Origin: Hyposmocoma kahamanoa
Lineage: Eukaryota > Arthropoda > Insecta > Lepidoptera > Cosmopterigidae
NCBI RefSeq assembly: GCF_003589595.1
Contig: NW_020653856.1
Span: 2,771,226-2,835,225 of the forward strand
Length of the DNA: 64,000 bases
Direction of reading: 5' to 3'
Both the position numbers and the translations under genes were made by a program. Positions within the stretch are counted from its first letter, which is position 1. Each line of letters starts with the position of its first letter. The notes below the pieces were generated by a model, which saw nothing but the letters and a program-made list of their open reading frames with translations, did no database searches and was not told the origin of the DNA. Positions 55,518 to 64,000 of this stretch are shown here, one piece after another.

Positions 55518-56606
55518 CGAGTTCTTAGGTTTTCGCGATTGTTACACATAGGAAATGAAACTATTTTTCTTTTCTTTTTTTTTAATATTTGTTTTTTCAA
55601 ACAATCCGACGTTTCGGGCCCTTTACAGGTCCCATGGTCACGGTTGACTGAGGTGGTACAGTCTTCAACCAGTTATATCTAATACTAATGCAAACCACAC
55701 TATTTTTTCACTATAGTTACAATAGTTATTAATTAAATACCTCATTTTTAATTTTACAAAGAAAACGTTCCAATTTACGCAACATTAAGTTTTACAAATT
55801 ATTTTATTGAATGAATTTTTATTAAGTTTAATTTATTATTAATTAATAATAGAAATTAAAATTAACTAAAACATATTAATTAGTACTGCAGTCTTATGTC
55901 TGTTTGGGATTTTTCATTAGAGGAAATACTGGATCTCAAACTGGTGGTACGGATGAACATTGGATCAGTCTGCTTATTCAGTTTTGCAAAAGGGTTTGAA
56001 TTACGCTGTGGCTCCTCGTCGTGTTCCATACGAATAAATTATTTGTAACGTTGAGGATTGTCTAGTTAAAAAACAACAAGAAAAAGGAAGATTTGGAGGC
56101 AATACGCCAAGACGTTTCTTCAATATTGCGTTCAAATAAACAGCCCAGACCGAATCTTACTCGAGAAGAATATAACGCGCTGAAGACCTTCCGCGAAGGT
56201 CCTGAATTAGTCATCCTCCGTGCAGATAAAGGTCACGCGACCGTGGTCATGAATACGTCAGATTATAACAGCAAAATAACTGACTTACTATCTGATGAAA
56301 GCACGTATAAAAAGGTGAAGAAAGACCCTACCACCAAGATATTAAAAACAATAACTAAGTTAATATCTAAGCATAATTTGTAAAACTTAATGTAGCGTAA
56401 AAGTAAAAAAATAAGGTATTTCATTAATAACTATTGTAACTATAGTGAAAAGATAGGGTGGTTTGCATCAATATTAGACATAACTGGTTGAAGACTGTAC
56501 CACCTCAGTCAACCGTGACCATGGGACCTGTAAAGGGCCCGAAACGTCGGTTTGTTTGAAAAAACAAATATACGCGATTTAAATCCGGAAAAATAGTTTC
56601 ATTTCC
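55518..56606 (+). mobile_element. Rearranged Penelope-like element, 12-bp duplication
   Basis: Target duplication AAAGAGGATATT at 55506-55517 and 56607-56618. The left terminal repeat (long tail) is followed by an inverted 3' untranslated part and a scrap of the protein C-terminus on the minus strand (to about 55955), then by the N-terminal part of the PLE protein on the plus strand (from about 55957 to 56383), then by the right 3' untranslated part and inverted terminal repeat. The protein pieces therefore point in opposite directions within one insertion. Confidence 0.85.
56030..56383 (+). pseudogene. PLE protein N-terminal part
   Basis: A 96-codon frame (56093-56383) reads REEYNALKTFREGPELVILR, ADKGHATVVMNTSDYNSKI, then TYKKVKKDPT. 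The 'ILRADKGxxTVVM' block is the conserved N-terminal segment just before the RT in Penelope-like proteins. Upstream, SVLQKGLNYAVAPRRVPYE continues the same protein with stops. It ends at a deletion joint into the 3' untranslated part, so the RT palm and endonuclease are absent. Confidence 0.8.
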
Positions 56607-56619
56607 AAAGAGGATATTG

Positions 56620-57184
56620 TTTAACCAATCGAAAGGATTAGAATATTTGGGTTTGGTTGTGGGCACATCGTTTCACCTCTAAACTTCGGTGGATAATGGA
56701 CCTTAATGTGCCCCTAATGCCAGCCTCTGAGGTTAATGTGAAAGTGATTTTATTCCTTATAAATTCTTATATTCAAAGGACTGGATAAAATTTGGTAATT
56801 TGACTCAGGTGCCGAGAATAACCACATATTAAAGTAAGTCTTCAATACGTGTTTTAGCCAGTCAATGTGTTATTTCTAAACTTCATAGGGTTAATAGCCT
56901 AATGTCTAGTATAAACATCTGGAATTAGTAAAGTATATTTGTTATTTTTTGTCGACCTGCAAGATGTGCAATTGTTTAGATATCTGTAGATGCACATCCT
57001 TCTCTTGATTTACTACGTGAAATAGCAGACGCCAGTTATCTTATTAAAATCACCACTAATGTTAGACTTTTGCCCAGAACTTTTTTCTGAGATCCACATA
57101 AGGATTTCGACAAAGTAATTTATATAAGATTGTAGTGTAAGCAGTTTGTACCATCTAAGATAAAATAAATAAATAGATTTTGCT
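56620..57184. other. No recognisable gene
   Basis: AT-rich; nothing recognised. Confidence 0.4.
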
Positions 57185-57310
57185 TTAGTAGTAGTGGAAC
57201 TTCTTGTGAAATAATTTATCCAGGAAAATACTTACACTGCACCTATTTCTGCTATCATGCCGGGCACATTACCGCAAACCAGTGCTGGTAAAACTACAGG
57301 AACATAGGAT
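57185..57310 (+). repeat. S2 fragment
   Basis: GGAACTTCTTGTGAAA, CACCTATTTCTGC and GCTGGTAAAACTACAGGAAC follow the S2 head. Confidence 0.55.
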
Positions 57311-57629
57311 TTCGATGGCCTTTGCGAAAATCTGAATAGCATGTCGCTTTGCATCACATATAAAAATAAGTTCTCTGTGCTGGACCAGTCCAGAGACTTT
57401 GAACATTCGTGAATGGCGTTCGTGCTCGACGTATACAATGGTTGATATCAAACTTATTATAATTGCTCTTATATCTGAAGCTGAAGAGGAAGAAACTGAA
57501 ATTATATCAGAAGCTGAAGGGAGAAAAAGAAAACAGAACTTCGTACTTTAATAACAGGAAAATAGAGATGAATATGCTATAGGCGAAAAACATGACGCGT
57601 CGCTACGCTTGGACTCTGCGCCAGTGTGA

Positions 57630-58445
57630 ATTGAACCTAAGGGTACTGGAGAAATTACAGGCACAAGGGACTTGTCAACTGATGTCTCAGCGATTAGTGT
57701 CACTGGTGACAGGCGCAGTCACAGTACCCTTCAGATTTTTACGATTTAAAGTTCTGAGTGGCACTGCAACTGTTATGGACAGGCGAGTAGCCGCTCACGC
57801 GATGCGCTCATCCTACCGCAAAATGGCGGCTATCTGGTTTCGCAAATTAGAAAAGGATTCAGTTTAATTACTAGTTTTTATAAATAAAAATTATTATTCT
57901 GCATTGCTAAATAAATACCCTCCGTACTACCAACGTACGTACTAACAAAAACATCTCAAATAAAATGCAGTAATACACCGCAAATCCTGCACTTAAAAAG
58001 CACTAATGAAATTTTTGGTGTACTTGGATAAATATGATAATATTCCGTTTGAGTGGTTCTAACGTTTACCATGAAATAACTCCTTAAAGTATAGTTTATA
58101 AACATTTATATTCAGGGTAAACTTAAAAAACGCTACTTACGGTATGTTTTCAATAAATAAACACCGAAATCACCAGCCCAAACAATAACACATACGGTTG
58201 TCGTGACGTATTTTTGAAGTTGTTTATTTTTTTTAAATGACAGACCCAGGCATTAAAAACTTTATGGTTTGCTAGAGTAGTTACCGAAATAGCAATTAGT
58301 ATTAGTTCTTTCACCTGTTATAACTTCGATATCCGATAAATCGGTATAAAATCATCACCGGCACCTTTAGGTGTGGTACGCGTCTACGGCTGCATGTATC
58401 GCGTGAGCGGGTATCTAACCATCAAGCGCACGACTTGTTTATCCT
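57630..58445 (+). repeat. SINE-like repeat (family S2) split by family C element
   Basis: S2 from AAGGGTACTGGAGAAATTAC to TATGGACAGGCGAGTA, interrupted by 57791-58410, and resuming with TCTAACCATCAAGCGCACG. Confidence 0.75.
57791..58410 (+). mobile_element. 600-bp inverted-repeat transposon (family C), copy 3
   Basis: Same perfect 13-bp ends as copy 1, here with a short extra ACGTACGTACT-type stretch near 57932 (620 bp). Flanks GTAG/GTAT; three of four bases match, and S2 supplies the empty-site sequence. Confidence 0.85.
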
Positions 58446-58524
58446 GTCGACGTAGTGTACGTTAAAATTCTCGTATATTTTTAAAATGTTACTTTTAACT
58501 TATGTATGGAAGATATGTAATATG

Positions 58525-58865
58525 CAGTTATGTGATAGATTGAAGAATACAATGATCCGTGAACAATGTGGTTTGAAAGAGAACGTAGTGACAAAAATAG
58601 AAAAAGGTATATTGAGGTGATTTGGGCACAATGGAGCGGATGAATGAGTGTAGATTGATGAGAGATAACGTAGAAGCCAATGTTGAAAGAGGAAGGCCAA
58701 TTTTCAGATCATATCGAGAATGTTCTTGAAAAGACTGGAGTGCGTAGGGAGTTTGTAGTGTGGATATAAGAGGGGTTGTATTAAAAGATTGATTACGTAA
58801 GTGAAGCAAGAGAGGTTTGTCGGGATCGTGCTAAGTGGCAATCGATAGTCTCTGTCTACAGTAAG
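58525..58865 (+). pseudogene. LINE C-terminal remnant
   Basis: DRLKNTMIREQCGLKENVVT, KIEKGILR and FGHNGADE follow the 'IREQCGLKEDVVTKIEKGMLRWFGHVERM' block found after the RT in a family of insect non-LTR elements, with W changed to stop. Later scraps (CIKRLIT, VSVYS-like end) fit the same tail. Confidence 0.65.
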
Positions 58866-59269
58866 GCTTGCTCTCGGGAAATCCCGGTATTGAGGAGGTG
58901 CTGTCGGTCCCGGTACCGCGATTATAGCAAGGAAAATTGAAGTCAAAATCATTTATTTGTTAGTAGTTAGTATTTAACAAATTGTTATGTAATTATTAAT
59001 ACAAATTTTCGTTAAGTTATATTAATTTCTGTCTTAAATTCTAAATACTCTCTAACTGCATAGAAACATTTGTCTATTTGCCAAATCGGCAAAGCGTTTT
59101 TAAAATTGCGACCCCTTTACGGTTTTAAGTGGTCTGGTAGATGACTGAATATTTCAATGTCGTAATAAATGAGTTTTTCTTATTAATGTCTTTGAAGGAA
59201 GGAGGTCGAGATCGAAAATTCAATATTTTGGCGCTAACTCGTGACTGTAACACATTACCTTGTCTTTTA

Positions 59270-59430
59270 AGGTGAGTCACCGGAGAAGATGCGGGAAAAA
59301 CTGCTTTGCTAAATCAAATGGTTTAGGTATTTACTATTAAATAACGATCTTACAAAAAATATGCGATATACCTTAGGATATTGTCTAAAGAGTGTGCTAA
59401 TTTGTTATACTACAGGATGTACTTTACTTG
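59270..59430 (+). repeat. Two-copy repeat, unknown family
   Basis: Partner of 7915-8070. Confidence 0.6.
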
Positions 59431-59546
59431 ATCATATAAAATCCTGAAATCGAGCAAAAATAAAAGTCTGAATAACTTATTATTATATTAATTTACATAA
59501 TGGAGATATTTCTCTTTAAGTACGTACATGGAACCTGTGCTGTCTT

Positions 59547-60058
59547 TCCTGGATGCTCGGCACTTCTCTACGTGATCTAATCAGAAATGAGGAGATCCGT
59601 AGAAGAACGAAACTCACCGACATAGCTCGAAGGATTAGCAAGTTGAAGCGGGCAGGGCACATAGCTCGTCCGGGCGGCGTCGTGGTGAAGGTTCACTAAT
59701 CCCACGGCGCCGCCGACTCAACCGGCGAGAGGGAAACCCGGGGGGTTTTAGTGGGGTAGGCCTTCCAGTGTGGAGGGAGAGTCCTCACATAACCCCTGAG
59801 TCTCCCTGGGCTCAGGGGTATCCATAAAGATTTCCCCCCCGTCAACAAAAAAAAAAGGGCACATAGCTCGTGGAACTGACGGCCGTTGGGGCAGAAAGGT
59901 TCTTGAATGAAGACCACGAACCGGAAGGCGTTCAGTGGGATGGCCTACTACTAGATGAACGGATGACCTGGTAAGGGCGGCGGGTAATCGATGGATGCAC
60001 GTCGCGTCCGATCGGCTGGTCTGGAAATCGTTGGGGGCTGATATGATGATGATGATGG
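59547..60058 (+). pseudogene. RTE-like LINE C-terminus with ATG-rich tail
   Basis: LRDLIRNEEIRRRTKLTDIA, RRISKLKRAGHIARGTDGRW, then GRRSVGWPTTR and WMHVASDRLVWKSLGADMMM. This is the C-terminal part of RTE-like LINEs ('AGHIAR..DGRW...GRPP.RW.DDL...WM..A.DR..W'). Stops replace two Trp codons. It ends in a (GAT/ATG)n run, the usual tail. A second LINE end is inserted at 59670-59856 and must be removed to read through. Confidence 0.8.
59670..59856 (+). mobile_element. LINE 3' end nested in the RTE remnant, 15-bp duplication
   Basis: 187 bp ending in a run of 10 A, flanked by a perfect duplication GGGCACATAGCTCGT (59655-59669 and 59857-59871). GC-rich, with GGTATCCATAAAGATTTCCC before the tail, as in R1/Jockey-like ends. 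Non-coding: a 5'-truncated insertion. Confidence 0.9.
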
Positions 60059-60374
60059 AACCTGTTAAATTTTGGTTTTCAACTGAAGCCCTGTAGTTAT
60101 TAAATTCACATTTAAGTTTAGGGAACTTGAAAATTGCCCCAGCGGTTTAGTCAGTCGCCATCCGCTTGCGACGTCGGATGTGTGTAAAATTTTTGTGTGT
60201 TAATTTACATTAAGTTTTTTAAACAAAGCCTTGCAAGTGTCATCCGCTTTAGCGTAGCTAACCTCATTTAGCACCCACAATCCTGACCGCTGAACGACTG
60301 AGGTCGTCGAGAGACGACGACAGTGACGTTTCTTGTAAAAGCATCAATAATAACTGAAAAGTTCTAAAACGTTG

Positions 60375-60540
60375 TCAAAATGACAACATACATACGTAAG
60401 CTCACGCCCTTGTCCCACAAGAGGTAGCAGGAGGTAGACAAAGACCAAGGAACGCCACCTTACTATATTCTGACACAACCTTCGAGGCTCACATACATCA
60501 ACTACCCTTTTCACACAATTTCTCTTCAACCGACGTCAAA
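60375..60540. repeat. Interspersed repeat, TAAGCTCACGCC type
   Basis: ACATACATACGTAAGCTCAC and GAGGTAGCAGGAGGTAGACA resemble a very common moth repeat ('TAAGCTCACGCCT...GGGGTAGGCAGAG'). Confidence 0.45.
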
Positions 60541-60640
60541 AAGCAGGAGGATCCCAATTCGACTGCATTTTTTGTATATATACTACATGATTACTCTAGT
60601 ATTTGTGAACCTTTGAGGTCGGTATTTTTAGTATTTTGTA
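60530..60640 (+). repeat. Interspersed repeat family Z, short copy
   Basis: ACCGACGTCAAAAAGCAGGA, CAATTCGACTGCATTTTTTG and TAGTATTTGTGAACC. Confidence 0.5.
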
Positions 60641-60649
60641 CTGATAATA

Positions 60650-62860
60650 TCGTGTCAAAGTACCGTCACTGATTAATAATTTGCCTAAACAACTTGAACA
60701 GGAAATTAATGTTAAGAACATAAATTTCAAGTTAAAAGAACATTTTCTGTAAACTTTGAATGGTTAAAATTAAATGTGTGCATTTATGTACGTATATGTA
60801 TGTATACGTGTTTGTATTCATGTGTATTTTATATATATACTTATTATTATTATCCTTACTAATTCATGTCTATCACTGACTCCGTACTAAATAAAAATTA
60901 AACTCTCTCTATACATAACCGCTTGTGACCTCCTTACACCGTCATCTCTCCTCTTGTATCTTACCATTTTTTTTATTTTACTTGTATTTAAATTTTAAAT
61001 TTGACTTGTTCCATCTTCCTTCACTTTCTCATTTTGTTTTCGTACCACGGTCACTCCCAGCTCGACCGCCATAACAATCTGAGCTGTTAATAAGCTAATC
61101 ATGTGTAATAGTTTAAAAGTCTACACCCTTTATGTATCTATTTCTGTAATCCAGTTTCTCGGCCCATTTAGGGGTAAGTGCCTTAATAATAAAGTGTAGG
61201 GAGTGTTTTATACTGTTATACCTGTTTTTTTTTACATTTACGTTTATATTGTTACAGCCTTTCTTTAAACTTTACTTCTTTAATAAATTTTGTGGACCGG
61301 AAGTTTCCCATTTCATTGCCGTGAACCTTTCTAGTTAGGGTTACAACCCTTTCTCGCTTTCTCCTTCGATTCTACCTGTCAGATAACTAACAAATACTGA
61401 GCCACACACGAAACATCACCATAAACTATATGCGATCATTCACTGACCCATGCTGCAACACAAATTTCTCTTTATTTTAATAACTTGTTCATAGCGCTAA
61501 GCAACGAATTTGCGGTATATGGAAAAACTTACATTAAGTTTATAAAATAAATGTAATGTAAGTAAGTCCTTCTGTGATACCCTCTTAGAACTACTCCATC
61601 CACTATCATAATTCGGTAATTGATAACAATAACTGCAAACAAGGTAAGTAAGTCAATTACTAAAGCAAGTTTAACGAAAATTAACTAATTATATATAAAA
61701 CATTTAAGCTTATTTTTAAATATCTTTTTGATTTCAAAAGAACAAAAGGTCTTCGTCGCTGAACACTTCTTTGATTCACTTTAAGAACCTAAAAAAAGTG
61801 CCTACTAAGAGGTAACAAAGGCGAAGCGATACCCTTATTTTTCTTAAAGAAAACAAAGGATCGTAACGATCTACGACGCTTTGTTTACTTTGACTTTTAA
61901 TACAACAAAAACAGAGACTTTTCAAGTATAATTAATGTAAACAGTAAACCTCACCGAGTAGATATTTCAGATTAACAAATGTGAACATCGTTATGAGTCG
62001 GTTCTGTGACAGTTCGAATTTAAGTTATTCTCTTACTAATACGGTTTTAATTTTGATTATCTCAAACGACAGGGACACAAGCTTTATTTCAGAATTTATT
62101 TTGTTAAAGCCATTTGATAAATGGTATATCGTATCTATATGTGATCTATTTAGTTCATATTAATATTTAAAAAATCATAGGTATATGTGAAATACCTATT
62201 GAATACTGCGGTTTTCTTGTAAAATTTCGTGGTAAGTTTCTGTTTTTTTCTATCATGAAAGTTTTCACACCGTATCCTAATCAGTGTATAGCCTGAATTT
62301 TACACTTCATACTTTTTCCAAAGGCTTTCAAAGGCAACCGTTGGTGTGTAAGTTTTATCACGATGTTGTTCTTGTTGTTATGTTTAATTAATGCTCACTA
62401 CTGATGACAATAAATACACCACACACCCTATTGGCAAACATTAGCCATATGTCGTCAGTTGAATTGCATCTACATGGAAATCAGGGAAATGTCTCTGTTA
62501 ATCTTAATATTTTCATATCCGCCTGAGGAAAGGTTGTGGTTTCAAAATTTATCTCAAATTTATACCATATTCAAGCAGTAAAGCGATAAAAAGAAGGTCG
62601 TGAAATATCGGTTACTTGAACGAGTGAATTATGTTGTTAACATTACGTGTTCAATAACGTTCAAGAAACTTAAGAGTTTATACTACCTTAAATAGCTTTG
62701 GTTAATACCACATAACACTGAAAGTATAGTAAAATTGAGGGTATACACTGATACGGTATAAATACAGAACTAATTATCTAACTAAAAATTGACAGTTCAC
62801 GTGATACTGCACGTGTTCTAGTTGAGAAGTTGATCTGCAGACTGTACATGCTGCAGCATC
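60650..62860. other. 2.2 kb without recognised genes
   Basis: AT-rich; short tandem ATT near 60842-60852. 61195-61320 resembles 1690-1810 weakly. Nothing coding supported. Confidence 0.4.
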
Positions 62861-62864
62861 ATAT

Positions 62865-62935
62865 CAAAGTTTACCATATCGTCAGGGTTATTGCAATTAC
62901 GCGTAACTAGCGCGTTGGATTATGAGTTTCCATTC
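62865..62935. repeat. Two-copy short repeat
   Basis: Partner of 12405-12475 (TTGGATTATGAGTTTCCATT). Confidence 0.55.
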
Positions 62936-63384
62936 CAGTTGGGTATGAATATTTTGTATTTATAGTCCATATTTTGCTGGGATACAACAAAAGAAGGAGA
63001 TTTGATTGTCCAATTTTAAAATTTTGGATAAAGCAAGAGCATATATAAAAGAGGCGGATACGCGTACATACAATTTTGTGAGCAATCAGAGAGCAAACTT
63101 ACAAGAGATTTACCACATTTGAGTTTATGCAAAAACTTATACTTAACAATGATGATGTTTGTAAATCAAACGTTTTCCTAATCTATGGCAACAGGTTAAC
63201 AGACATACCCCCCACACACATACTTTTTCATATATAAATGCACACACATACGTTTTAAGATTCAAATTAAATTTAAAATTATAAGTTATAAAAATTGAAA
63301 ATTGTTGAAAAAAAAAATTGTTTTGTTTTGTCGATGTTTGGAAATGTAAGTTAAAAATGTTAAATATGCATTTATAGTTATGGA

Positions 63385-63495
63385 AGAGAGGTGCCTCCTG
63401 ACACAGGCGTGATAAGCTTAATAGGAGGTTCCATCCACTGTTAATGTAAAGTTAATTGTATTACTTAAATAAACATTTATTTATTTATTTTATTA
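63385..63495 (+). repeat. Probable LINE 3' end
   Basis: CCTCCTGACACAGGCGTGAT, AATAGGAGGTTCCATCCACT and a terminal AAATAAACATTTATTTATTT are familiar from a common moth LINE end. Confidence 0.4.
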
Positions 63496-63629
63496 TTTAA
63501 ACTTGAAGGTCTTGAGGAAACTCAAAAATTATAGATGTAATAGATATTTCCAATGATTTAAACTATATTATATTATTTTTTGGTATAAGTATATATACCT
63601 AAATATATATATATGTATATTTCAAATAG

Positions 63630-63652
63630 TATATATATATATATATATATAA
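63630..63652. repeat. (TA)n microsatellite
   Basis: Uninterrupted TA run. Confidence 0.9.
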
Positions 63653-63760
63653 TAAATAAAATAAAATTCCGTGTTACTATAAGTGCCATCAAGATATTGT
63701 AAACTGTCAGCACAGACTAAAAATATTGTAAACGTGAATCGATGTTAATATTTCTTCTTA

Positions 63761-63870
63761 AAGGTCCCATTCATTATCCTGCCTTGCAGTCCGCCTAGCC
63801 TTCCGCCGACGTAATGCAGGGTTATGTATATAGTCGCAGCGTGCAAAGCGGAATGAATGAATGGGCCCTC
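63761..63870. mobile_element. Small MITE with TTA flanks (PIF/Harbinger-like)
   Basis: 110 bp with 15-bp imperfect inverted ends (AAGGTCCCATTCATT and the inverse of AATGAATGGGCCCTC, two mismatches), flanked by TTA on both sides (63758-63760 and 63871-63873). TWA duplication and GGGC-type ends fit PIF/Harbinger. GC-richer interior; no coding. Confidence 0.55.
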
Positions 63871-64000
63871 TTATCATAGAGTGTTTTACTGTTTAAAACT
63901 TTTGAATCTGTAATACCACTGAATGTAATTATTTTCATTGTATTATCGTCGGCCACTAGAGTTTTTCTATTTTTAATCGTTTCAAATCATTCACATTTAA

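Noticed and set aside
1..64000. CRISPR array, bacterial operon, phage or endogenous virus
   Set aside because: No spaced direct repeats, no ribosome-binding-site-led genes and no viral structural or replicase motifs seen; all recognisable coding scraps fit animal transposons.

Overview
The window looks like nuclear DNA of an insect, most likely a moth or butterfly. It is AT-rich and densely packed with decayed, nested interspersed repeats. Many of the recognisable fragments resemble families that are common in Lepidoptera: RTE-like and Jockey/CR1-like LINE ends, tRNA-type SINEs, Penelope-like elements (PLEs) and a Ty1/copia remnant. I cannot name the species. I see no intact host protein-coding gene. 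The long open frames are either short chance frames or broken transposon coding sequence. The only plausible host RNA gene is a tRNA-like cloverleaf at 44814-44883.

Region by region. 1-7 kb: two Penelope-like 'micro-elements' made only of head-to-head terminal repeats (290-451 and 6315-6502, each with a 13-bp target-site duplication), a deleted PLE (4085-5075) carrying a TTAA-flanked 452-bp insert, and a second, diverged PLE family (5455-6260). 7-18 kb: SINEs, a CpG-rich inverted-repeat element with a 22-bp tandem repeat (9540-9806), a tandem run of tRNA-like modules (about 10095-10385) and the first of three copies of a 600-bp inverted-repeat transposon. 18-25 kb: two larger PLE copies, one with reverse-transcriptase sequence (minus strand) and one with an uninterrupted GIY-YIG frame (21875-22549), plus a Tc1-like inverted-repeat element interrupted by a LINE tail. 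25-36 kb: paired composite repeats that share one SINE insertion, LINE and copia remnants, a GT/GC microsatellite with a 10-N assembly gap, and a third PLE scrap. 35-37 kb: a frameshifted copy of an uncharacterised insect protein family. 37-41.5 kb: the second 600-bp element, then the longest stretch with nothing recognisable. 42-49 kb: palindromic elements carrying a tRNA-like core, the tRNA candidate and many SINE copies. 49-64 kb: more LINE ends, a 47-bp near-perfect palindrome (53596-53642), a hAT-like MITE, a rearranged PLE with a 12-bp duplication, the third 600-bp element, and an RTE LINE end with a second LINE end nested in it (15-bp duplication).

The most informative system is the PLE set. 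Several independent insertions share one architecture: inverted terminal repeats, one longer end with a tail of about 34-40 bp, 11-13 bp target duplications, and a conserved core beside GGGCCC-GAAAC-GTC that resembles a hammerhead ribozyme. Interiors range from nothing to partial RT or GIY-YIG sequence. All sequence comparisons here were made by eye within the window, so family names are recognition calls and not search results.
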